Below, piece after piece: positions 36,710 to 42,721 of a DNA stretch of 42,721 nt. The notes below the pieces were generated by a model, which saw only the letters and a list, made by a program, of their open reading frames with translations, was not told the origin of the DNA and did not search any database. This DNA comes from CAYNWK01 sp964400875. GTDB lineage: Bacteria > Chloroflexota > Anaerolineae > Anaerolineales > UBA4823. The stretch covers positions 1-42,721 of the forward strand of contig CAYNWK010000016.1 in assembly GCA_964400875.1 (NCBI GenBank), in the 5' to 3' direction. How positions within the stretch are numbered: position 1 is the first letter of the stretch; the number at the start of each line of letters is the position of its first letter. Position numbers and translations under genes: made by a program.

Positions 36710-37585
36710 ATGGGGATACCGGAAGATTTCCTGTTCAGCCAGGGCAGCCTGCAAGACTACGTCGACTGCCGCCGGCGCTTCCAGCTGCGCTATTTACGAC
36801 GCGTCTCCTGGCCCGCGATCCAGGTCGAGCCGGCCCTCGAAAACGAACGGCACCTGCAGCGCGGCGCGGCTTTCCACCGCATGATCCAGCAGCACTTGTT
36901 GGGGGTGCCCGCCGAGCGCTTGTCGGCTCTGCTGTCCGATCCTGCTTACGGGGAGGATCTGCGCCGCTGGTGGGAATCTTACCTACAGCACGGTCAGGAC
37001 CTGCTCGGCCTGCGCGCGGAAGCCGGGCTGCGCCTGCACCCGGAGATCAGCCTTTCGGCGCAGCTGGGCGGCTACCGCCTGGTCGCCAAGTACGACCTGA
37101 TCCTCCTGCTCCCTGAGGACCGGGCGGTTATCTTCGATTGGAAGACTTACCGCAGGCTGCCGCGGCGAGCCTGGCTGGAGGCGCGCCTCCAGACCCGGGT
37201 CTACCCGTACTTGCTGGTTGAGGCCGGCGCCGCGTTGAACCAGGGGCGGCCTCTACCTCCGGATCAGCTCGAGATGATCTACTGGTTCGCCGACCACCCG
37301 GAGGCTCCCGAACGATATCCTTACAGCGCAGCGCGATACGCCGCAGACGAAGCATATTTACGTGGCCTGGTTGATGAGATCGACGCCCTGCCGGAAGATC
37401 GCTTTGAACTCACCCCCGACCTGGACAAGTGCAGGTTCTGCACCTATCGTTCGTATTGCGATCGCGGCGGCGCCGCTGGCAGCCTGAGTGAGTTCGATCG
37501 CGGTTTGGAAGACCTGGAGAGGGACGCTCAGGCCGCCGTCTCCCTGGATATCGACTTCGACCAGGTCGGTGAGATCGAATTCTAA
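36710..37585 (+). CDS. Stand-alone RecB/AddB/Cas4-type PD-(D/E)XK nuclease with Fe-S cluster motif
   Basis: A 291-aa nuclease. The active site shows His56 (AAFHRMI), Asp129 (AKYDLIL), Asp143 and Lys145 in IFDWKTYR, and QTRVYPYLLVE as the Q-x-x-x-Y helix. Four cysteines frame the fold: Cys20 near the N terminus (DYVDCRRRF) and Cys241-x2-Cys244-x5-Cys250 near the C terminus. This is the layout of the iron-sulfur staple of AddB and Cas4. The start is ATG 36710, one base after the helicase stop, so translation is probably coupled. No cas1 or cas2 lies nearby, so a CRISPR role is unlikely; AddB-like end processing with the two helicases fits better. Confidence 0.88.
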   Translation: MGIPEDFLFSQGSLQDYVDCRRRFQLRYLRRVSWPAIQVEPALENERHLQRGAAFHRMIQQHLLGVPAERLSALLSDPAYGEDLRRWWESYLQHGQDLLGLRAEAGLRLHPEISLSAQLGGYRLVAKYDLILLLPEDRAVIFDWKTYRRLPRRAWLEARLQTRVYPYLLVEAGAALNQGRPLPPDQLEMIYWFADHPEAPERYPYSAARYAADEAYLRGLVDEIDALPEDRFELTPDLDKCRFCTYRSYCDRGGAAGSLSEFDRGLEDLERDAQAAVSLDIDFDQVGEIEF

Positions 37586-37655
37586 GCGTGACTGTTATTC
37601 TGATCGCCTGTGCGCTCCCACTGCCTGGCAGATTCGCTGAATCGCCGATTCCCTT

Positions 37656-39971
37656 GTGATTACCTGGCTGGAACTCCCTGAGACCCCGATTCCTGCGGAG
37701 CTGCACGCCGCTGTCGGCGGTCACCCGCTGGTGTCCGCGGTGCTGGCGCGGCGCGGCCACGCCGATCCGGAAGAGGCGCTGGCGTTTCTCGATCCGGACC
37801 GCTACCAACCGGCTTCCCCCCTTGAGCTGCCGGGGATGGAGGCGGCAGTCCAGCGTTTGCTGGCAGCCGTCAGCCGGGGTGAGCGCGTCTGCGTTTGGGG
37901 CGACTTCGACGTGGACGGCCAGACCGCCACGACCGTGCTGGTATCCGCCCTGCGCGAGTTGGGCGGAGTAGTTGATTTTCACATCCCAGTGCGGGCCCGG
38001 GAATCCCACGGGGTCAACCTGCCGGAGCTCAAGCGCATCATCCGGGAGGGGGCTGAATTGATCCTGACCTGCGACACCGGGATCGCCGCTCACGACCCGG
38101 TGGATTACGCTCGATCCCAGGGGGTAGACGTGATCGTCACCGACCATCACGACCTGCCGGATGAGCTGCCCGACGCCCTGGCGATCATAAACCCGAAGCT
38201 GCTCCCTGCGGATCACCCGTTGGCGGCGCTTCCCGGGGTAGGGGTGGCCTACGAATTGTCTCTGGCACTGTTTGCCGCTGGCAAGCTAGCCAAAAAGGAG
38301 AAAGATGCCCTGCTGGACCTGGTCGCCCTGGGCGTCGTCGCCGATTTAGCCGTACAGTCCCGGGACACGCGCTTCCTGCTGCAGCGCGGCCTCGAACGCC
38401 TGCGAAACACGGAGCGGCTCGGCTTGCAAGTGCTCATGGACCTGGCGGAGGTCAACCAGGAGCGCCTCAGCGAAGAGCACATCGCTTTCGTGCTGGCCCC
38501 CCGCTTGAACGCTTTGGGACGCCTGTCCGACGCCAACGCGGCGGTGGAGTTTCTAACCACCAATGACCTCAGCCGGGCGCGCATCCTCGCCACCGACCTG
38601 GAAGGCCTGAACGCCCGGCGCAAGCTGCTCACCGACCAGGTTTTTGAGGGCGCGCTGGCCCAGATCGAACGCGATCCCGGTTTGTTGGAGCGCGCCGCGC
38701 TGGTATTGAGCCACGCGGCCTGGCCTGCGGGCGTGATCGGCATCGTCGCCAGCCGCCTGGTGGAGCGTTTTGGCCGGCCGGTGGTGCTGCTCGCCGCCCC
38801 TCCCGGGGAACTGGCGCGCGGCTCGGCCCGCTCGTTGCCGGGCTGCAACATCAGTGCGGCCATCGCCGACCAAGGCGAGCTGCTGGAGAGCTACGGGGGT
38901 CACCCGATGGCGGCCGGGCTCTCAATCGCCCCCGAACGTATTCCGGATTTCCGGGAGGGCCTGTCTCGCAGCGTAGCGGCGCAGCTGGCCGAGGCAGCTT
39001 TTGAGCCGCGGCTGCAGATCGACGGATATTTAAGGTTAGACGAGTTAAGCCTGGAGCTGGTCGAAGATCTGGAGCGTCTGGCGCCTTTTGGCCCGGGCAA
39101 CCCGCCGCTTACGCTGGCTACCCGGGATCTAAGCCTGGTCAGCCAGACCTTAATCGGCCGCAACGACGAGCATCGCCAGCTGCTCGTGGAGGACGACGCC
39201 GAGAACCGCCAGCAGGTGCTCTGGTGGGATGGCGCTGGTTGGGAGCTGCCCAAGGGGCGCTTTGATCTGGCTTACAGCGTGCGGGCCAGCGACTACCGCG
39301 GCCAGCGCGAAGTGCAGGTGGAATGGATCGAAGCACGCGCTGTCGGGCCGCCGGTCGAAGTGGAAGCGGATAAACCAGTCCTGCAGCTGGTCGATCACCG
39401 GGGGGCCCCAGCGCCGCTGGAAACCTTGGGAGCGCTGTTGGCCCGGGGTGATCTCCAGGTGTGGTGTGAGGGAGGTGATTGCCCACCCGCCGGTTTGAAC
39501 CGGACCGCTTTGGAGCCGGCTGCGGAGCTGGCGATCTGGAGTCTTCCCCCAGGGCGCGGTGCGCTGCGCGCCGCCCTGCATGTCGTCCAGCCTCGCACGG
39601 TCTACCTGTTCGATATCGATCCCGGCATGGATCACCTGGAAGCCTATTTAAAACGCCTGGCAGGGCTGGTGAAGTACGCCTTGAGCGCCAATGCGGGTCG
39701 CGTCGAACTGAGCGCCTTGGCCGCGGCTTGCGCCCAGCGGGAAGTTGCGGCCCGCAAAGGGGTCGCCTGGCTGGCGGCGCGCGGCCACTGCGCCGTCCTG
39801 GACGAATCGGAGGGGGTGCTGACGCTCTCCCGGGCGGGGAGCGCGGACGAAGCCGAAGCAGAGCGCCTGGCCTGGCAGCTGCATGCCTTGCTGGCAGAGA
39901 GCGCCGCATACCGCGCGTTCTTCGCCCGCGCCGAGCTCGAAATCCTGGAACAGCTCCTGGAGCAGGCTTGA
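37656..39971 (+). CDS. recJ: Single-stranded-DNA-specific exonuclease RecJ
   Basis: A 771-aa 5'-3' exonuclease. The DHH domain has DFDVDG (Asp83-Asp85-Asp87), a CDTGIAAHD block and TDHHDLP (Asp163-His164-His165). The DHHA1 half has SARSLPGCNISAAI and GGHPMAAGLS, then an OB-like domain (about 470-560). About 200 further C-terminal residues resemble the extra domain of Bacillus-type RecJ. It begins at GTG 37656, 70 nt after the nuclease gene, and may belong to the same operon. Together these genes would supply both resection polarities. Confidence 0.94.
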   Translation: MITWLELPETPIPAELHAAVGGHPLVSAVLARRGHADPEEALAFLDPDRYQPASPLELPGMEAAVQRLLAAVSRGERVCVWGDFDVDGQTATTVLVSALRELGGVVDFHIPVRARESHGVNLPELKRIIREGAELILTCDTGIAAHDPVDYARSQGVDVIVTDHHDLPDELPDALAIINPKLLPADHPLAALPGVGVAYELSLALFAAGKLAKKEKDALLDLVALGVVADLAVQSRDTRFLLQRGLERLRNTERLGLQVLMDLAEVNQERLSEEHIAFVLAPRLNALGRLSDANAAVEFLTTNDLSRARILATDLEGLNARRKLLTDQVFEGALAQIERDPGLLERAALVLSHAAWPAGVIGIVASRLVERFGRPVVLLAAPPGELARGSARSLPGCNISAAIADQGELLESYGGHPMAAGLSIAPERIPDFREGLSRSVAAQLAEAAFEPRLQIDGYLRLDELSLELVEDLERLAPFGPGNPPLTLATRDLSLVSQTLIGRNDEHRQLLVEDDAENRQQVLWWDGAGWELPKGRFDLAYSVRASDYRGQREVQVEWIEARAVGPPVEVEADKPVLQLVDHRGAPAPLETLGALLARGDLQVWCEGGDCPPAGLNRTALEPAAELAIWSLPPGRGALRAALHVVQPRTVYLFDIDPGMDHLEAYLKRLAGLVKYALSANAGRVELSALAAACAQREVAARKGVAWLAARGHCAVLDESEGVLTLSRAGSADEAEAERLAWQLHALLAESAAYRAFFARAELEILEQLLEQA

Positions 39972-40019
39972 TTTAGCCCGTGATAACTCCCTTCTCTCCT
40001 GAATTGTCCTGAATGCGGA

Positions 40020-40064
40020 TTGACAGGTTCGGGGAGCCGGTTTATAATATCAATATAGATTGAT
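40020..40064 (+). promoter_or_regulatory. Consensus promoter with ArsR-type operator
   Basis: TTGACA (40020-40025), a 17-bp spacer and TATAAT (40043-40048) match the sigma-70 consensus perfectly. A palindrome ATCAAT-ATAG-ATTGAT (40049-40064) begins at the next base and covers the predicted start. A repressor bound there would block initiation, as expected for autoregulation by the ArsR domain encoded downstream. Confidence 0.85.
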
Positions 40065-40086
40065 TCAATTTGTATTGGAGGAAATT

Positions 40087-40860
40087 ATGAACCCGGCCCA
40101 TGCCCTGGATAGACCTCCTGGATTCCTAAAACTGCTCGGCAATGAGCTGCGCTGGCAGCTGCTCAAAGCGCTTGCCGCCACCGATCTGCGCGTCCAGGAG
40201 CTGGTCCAGCTGCTGGACCGCCCCCAGAACTTGATCTCCTACCACTTAAAGAAACTGGCCGAATTAGACCTGGTGCGGGAACACCGCAGCCTGGCTGACG
40301 GCCGCGAGGTCTATTACAGCCTCGACCTGGATCAGGTACGGGCGATGTACGTCTCCAGCGGGGAGGCTCTGCACCCGGCGCTCGGGCTTGAAAACGACGC
40401 CGGTGACTTGGAGGCCGGTTTGCCCCCTGTGCAGGTGTTGTTTTTGTGTACGCACAACAGCGCGCGCTCGCAAATGGCTGAAGCCCTGCTGCGGACCCGG
40501 AGCCAGGGCCGGGTGGCCGCCTTCAGCGCCGGCAACGAGCCTTCCCAGGTCCACCCGCTGGCGATCCGCGCCATGGCCGAGATGAAGATCGACGTCGCGG
40601 AGCAGCGATCCAAGCATCTGCGGGAGTTCCTCGGCGAGGATTTCGATTACGTCATCACCGTTTGCGATCGCGCTCGGGAGTCCTGCCCGGTGTTTCCCGG
40701 TGACCCGGTGCAGATCCACTGGAGTTTCGAGGATCCCTCAGCCGTCGAGGGATCCGAGGAAGAGCGGCTGAGAGCGTTCCGCAACACTGCCTTGCAGCTC
40801 AACAACCGCATCGGCTACCTGCTGATGATGATCCGGCGAGACTGGGAAAGATCCGGCTGA
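40087..40860 (+). CDS. ArsR-type repressor fused to thioredoxin-type arsenate reductase ArsC
   Basis: A 257-aa fusion. Residues 1 to about 100 are an ArsR/SmtB winged helix (GNELRWQLLKAL, then LLDRPQNLISYHLKKLAEL). No clear ELCVCDL arsenite-binding cysteine pair is present in this half. Residues 115-255 are a low-molecular-weight-phosphatase-fold arsenate reductase: FLCTHNSARS gives Cys121 and the P-loop Arg, and CDRARESCPVFP gives Cys193 and Cys200. The spacings 121-193-200 equal those of Cys10-82-89 in pI258 ArsC. The ATG at 40087 has GGAGG upstream. No arsenite efflux gene lies in the window. How the repressor senses its inducer without the usual cysteines is open; phosphate or another signal is possible. 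Confidence 0.9.
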   Translation: MNPAHALDRPPGFLKLLGNELRWQLLKALAATDLRVQELVQLLDRPQNLISYHLKKLAELDLVREHRSLADGREVYYSLDLDQVRAMYVSSGEALHPALGLENDAGDLEAGLPPVQVLFLCTHNSARSQMAEALLRTRSQGRVAAFSAGNEPSQVHPLAIRAMAEMKIDVAEQRSKHLREFLGEDFDYVITVCDRARESCPVFPGDPVQIHWSFEDPSAVEGSEEERLRAFRNTALQLNNRIGYLLMMIRRDWERSG

Positions 40861-40960
40861 AAGATCGGAAGGGAGAAACTTGGAGGAGTTGACCTTATCA
40901 AAGCGGCTCAAGAACTGGGCACGCGCGGGTTTTGGGCGAATAGCTTCTGCAGTTGGATCA

Positions 40961-41491
40961 TCATATCGCCGGAAAATCGCCCAACATCACCTGAAGGGAA
41001 GCCAGGTTGGAGGCGAGTTGTGTTTCATCGAGGGCAGGACACTCGGTTACCTTCCTATGTCCGGCTATAAGCTTTAGGGCGAAAGTCCAGCAGGTGGGTT
41101 CGCCACACCGTTTGCAGTTCGTCTTGGGTAATAGATTGTAAACACCCATGGGCGTCGGCCGTTGGCGTGTGGAAGTATCCGGTGTAATCTCGTCTCGCCG
41201 CTCCCAAGTCCGGTTCACCAACCCAACCAGGCCTTTAATTTCTTTTTCGGCGTTCTCACGGTCTTCCACGTTGCTAATGGCGATTTCGTAGGCATGGAAA
41301 GCGATATGATGCCCTCCCTTTTTCCAGATTAAGGCTTTAGCTCCTGGGTGATAGATAGCACCTTTTAGAGTCGCGTTGAGATAAGGTAAAACAACAGAAA
41401 TATCTACCTTCAAGAGCGCGCGCGCCGCAAAGCGCTCCGCTCCTGGCTCGCAAGGCGGGGTGAACACTTCCAGATCGTAATTGTCGATCAT
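40961..41491 (-). CDS. Fe-S cluster protein (PF04060-type motif)
   Basis: A 176-aa protein with C-terminal Cys126-x2-Cys129-x4-Cys134-x16-Cys151 (NCKRCGEPTCWTF to TECPAL). This is the [4Fe-4S] motif found at the start of acetyl-CoA synthase corrinoid subunits and in RnfB. The N-terminal half (about 1-90) is a separate beta-rich domain of unknown kind. The function is unknown; electron transfer or sensing is plausible. It lies convergent to the arsR-arsC fusion, at the end of a minus-strand redox cluster. Confidence 0.8.
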   Translation of the reverse strand: MIDNYDLEVFTPPCEPGAERFAARALLKVDISVVLPYLNATLKGAIYHPGAKALIWKKGGHHIAFHAYEIAISNVEDRENAEKEIKGLVGLVNRTWERRDEITPDTSTRQRPTPMGVYNLLPKTNCKRCGEPTCWTFALKLIAGHRKVTECPALDETQLASNLASLQVMLGDFPAI

Positions 41492-41550
41492 CAGGTTACC
41501 CTTTGATCTAAATAAAAATTGGGACCATCAACCCGGTTTGTCTCCACACC

Positions 41551-41928
41551 TCACGGAGTCGGGACTTGTATTTCTGGGATAGGCGTTGTTGCCGCGAGGC
41601 TTTGTTCCATTGCTTCCAGAGCGTGCGTTGAGTAAATAGATGCCGGACCACCACCCATCATCAAGGCTACGGCGATCGTCTCCAACAAATCTTCGCGCCC
41701 GGCGCCGGCAGCCACAGCATCGTGTGTATGATAGGCGATGCAGCCCTCGCAGCCCACAACGATGCTGATCGCCAGAGCCATCAATTCCTTAACTTTGCGG
41801 CTCAAAACACCGTCAGCCATCGCTTTTTTATGCAGGCGGGCAAAGCCGCCCATCGGCAGGGGGATTTCTTGTCCGAGCTGTTCCAACCCTCTTTCCAGTT
41901 GCCGGTGGATTTCAAGATAGTCGTTCAT
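41551..41928 (-). CDS. Carboxymuconolactone decarboxylase/AhpD-like protein
   Basis: A 125-aa all-helical protein. The AhpD-type motif reads GCEGCIAYHTHDAVAAGA: a CxxC pair with the following His residues, as in peroxidase-linked reductants. KELMALAISI before it and REDLLETIAVALMMGGG after it are standard for the family. It likely performs thiol-based reduction, of peroxides or of a partner. It is 17 nt upstream of the CxxC mini-thioredoxin gene's stop in transcriptional order, suggesting co-transcription. Confidence 0.88.
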   Translation of the reverse strand: MNDYLEIHRQLERGLEQLGQEIPLPMGGFARLHKKAMADGVLSRKVKELMALAISIVVGCEGCIAYHTHDAVAAGAGREDLLETIAVALMMGGGPASIYSTHALEAMEQSLAATTPIPEIQVPTP

Positions 41929-41945
41929 CTTATGTCATCTAAATT

Positions 41946-42203
41946 TCAGGCTTGCTTGGCTGCTAATGCATCGACCAACCAGGTGACGACCTCCCCTTCC
42001 TCTGGGATTCGTCCGGCGCAAACCAGCTTCTCGTTTACAACCAAACCGGGGGTGCCCAGGATGGGATATGCTCTGATTTCGTTGTAATCTGTAATCTTGA
42101 CGATCTCTGCTTCCAAAGCCAGGCTGCCGATTGCCTTGCGGGCTACAGATTCAACCTTCTTGCAGTTGTCACAACCTGGTCCGAGTACTTTGACTGTGAG
42201 CAT
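41946..42203 (-). CDS. Thioredoxin-like small disulfide protein
   Basis: An 85-aa mini-thioredoxin of the redox-active disulfide protein 2 type. It has VKVLGPGCDNCKK with the active CxxC, the cis-proline loop GTPGLVVNE, and a short C-terminal helix. Such proteins often accompany arsenic or permease genes and may reduce partner proteins; here the thioredoxin-coupled ArsC fusion is about 1 kb away. A good AGGAGG precedes the ATG at 42203. Confidence 0.9.
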   Translation of the reverse strand: MLTVKVLGPGCDNCKKVESVARKAIGSLALEAEIVKITDYNEIRAYPILGTPGLVVNEKLVCAGRIPEEGEVVTWLVDALAAKQA

Positions 42204-42233
42204 GGGAATGCCTCCTAAAATTTGATTGAGGAG

Positions 42234-42287
42234 TTACGCAGTTCTCAGAGAAAGTGGGGTACCCCCTATCTTCCCTTGAGTGCGTAA
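42234..42287. repeat. MITE-like imperfect hairpin
   Basis: Outer arms TTACGCA (42234-42240) and TGCGTAA (42281-42287) match perfectly. CTCA (42244-42247) and TGAG (42277-42280) add a further stem. The core is the palindrome GGGGTACCCC (42256-42265). The ends GAGTTACGCA and, inverted, GACTTACGCA look like terminal inverted repeats of small mobile elements. It fills the 87-nt gap between the osmC-like stop and the mini-thioredoxin gene and could also act as a processing or termination hairpin. Confidence 0.5.
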
Positions 42288-42290
42288 GTC

Positions 42291-42721
42291 CTATGATGAT
42301 TGAATTTCCGCTTGTACGGCTACTTGAATGGTTGGATCGATGAGCACTGTTGACTTCACTGAGTTGGCCACCAGGCTGTATTTTTGGGCTGCCCTGAGCG
42401 CACGTTGGGCGCGAGCCTCAACGATTTCCGGTGCTTCACCGTCCGCAGCGATACGGACGACTGGCCACAGGTGCAACTCGGTGAAGATCTCGGTGCGATC
42501 GAGCTCAATGAGCTTGGTGCCCTCCGCCCGGCACTCATACGAAAGCAGGTTGAGCTTAAAACGTTCCGCTGCCCAGATGAACATCATCATGATGCAGGTG
42601 TTGACTGCGCCCACAAAGGCATCTTCCGGGGTCAGCACACCGGCGAGACCATGAGCATCCGGTGGAGCAGAGAATTCCATTTGCGGACCGTTGCCCATGA
42701 CGATATGGCCACGATGCTCGC
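42291..42721 (-). CDS. OsmC-family protein, 5' end outside the window
   Basis: At least 143 residues are visible. The reading frame stays open upstream of the internal ATG at 42698 to the window edge (EHRGHIVMGNGP), so the true start lies outside. The core PEDAFVGAVNTCIMMMFIWAAER matches the OsmC/Ohr peroxidase helix with the resolving Cys. Members reduce organic hydroperoxides, but many OsmC-like proteins are uncharacterised. It is first in the minus-strand redox cluster. Confidence 0.85.
   Translation of the reverse strand, partial: EHRGHIVMGNGPQMEFSAPPDAHGLAGVLTPEDAFVGAVNTCIMMMFIWAAERFKLNLLSYECRAEGTKLIELDRTEIFTELHLWPVVRIAADGEAPEIVEARAQRALRAAQKYSLVANSVKSTVLIDPTIQVAVQAEIQSS

Noticed and set aside
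36710..37585. Cas4 of a CRISPR system
   Set aside because: No cas1, cas2 or repeat array is present. The operon partners are helicases, and the cysteine layout is shared with AddB nucleases.
40880..41077. A 65-codon plus-strand frame after the ArsR-ArsC gene, and a second frame there reading VDLIKAAQELGTRGFW
   Set aside because: Both overlap the Fe-S protein gene or its end and match no family I know. A good GGAGG is present, but without homology I cannot call a gene or a remnant.

Overview
The window is about 42.7 kb of GC-rich bacterial chromosome, packed with housekeeping genes. I see no insertion sequence, phage, plasmid origin or CRISPR array. The gene styles suggest a Chloroflexota bacterium, probably Anaerolineae-like: a very long SecA, a long DnaE, a four-GAF histidine kinase, a split acyl-CoA mutase, a PPi-type phosphofructokinase, a flavin/F420 luciferase-like oxidoreductase, DUF2203 and DUF166 proteins, and an ArsR-ArsC fusion. 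That assignment is inference from gene content; no rRNA gene is present to test it.

Layout. 1-71 is a tRNA-Glu(CTC) cut by the window edge. 331-7743 (+) holds a 1412-aa sensor kinase, the large subunit of a B12-dependent acyl-CoA mutase and a phosphofructokinase with PPi-type motifs. 7811-11998 (-) is dnaE. 12228-17031 (+) is the most interesting block: a Crp/Fnr regulator, a DUF1858 protein, a cupin, a copper nitrite reductase with an extra N-terminal cupredoxin, a DUF166 protein and two sister four-helix membrane proteins. Two identical 14-bp palindromes sit at the same offset from candidate -10 boxes before the DUF1858 and nitrite reductase genes. 17102-22458 (+) carries a GH57 enzyme, then the B12-binding mutase subunit, its MeaB-type GTPase, PRPP synthetase and MutM as a tight run. 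22669-23445 is an unknown membrane-anchored protein.

23489-29728 (-) carries a luciferase-like oxidoreductase, adenosine deaminase and a 1373-aa SecA. 30160-31502 has a sulfotransferase-like protein (+) and an MntR-type regulator (-). 31831-39971 (+) holds a DUF2203 protein, then a DNA-end-processing module: a degenerate AddB-like helicase, an intact UvrD-like helicase, a free-standing Fe-S PD-(D/E)XK nuclease, and RecJ. 40087-40860 (+) is an ArsR-ArsC fusion behind a consensus promoter and operator-like palindrome. 40961-42721 (-) is a redox cluster: Fe-S protein, AhpD-like protein, CxxC mini-thioredoxin, and OsmC-like protein cut by the window edge.

How the genes may work together. The Crp/Fnr block looks like a compact nitrite/NO response unit with its own operators. 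The mutase subunits lie about 13 kb apart, and active-site residues F89 and Q207 point to isobutyryl-CoA rather than methylmalonyl-CoA mutation. The helicase-helicase-nuclease run looks like an AddAB-type machine whose nuclease is a separate polypeptide. Several promoters with near-consensus -35/-10 boxes, good hairpin terminators and three palindromic non-coding elements are also visible.
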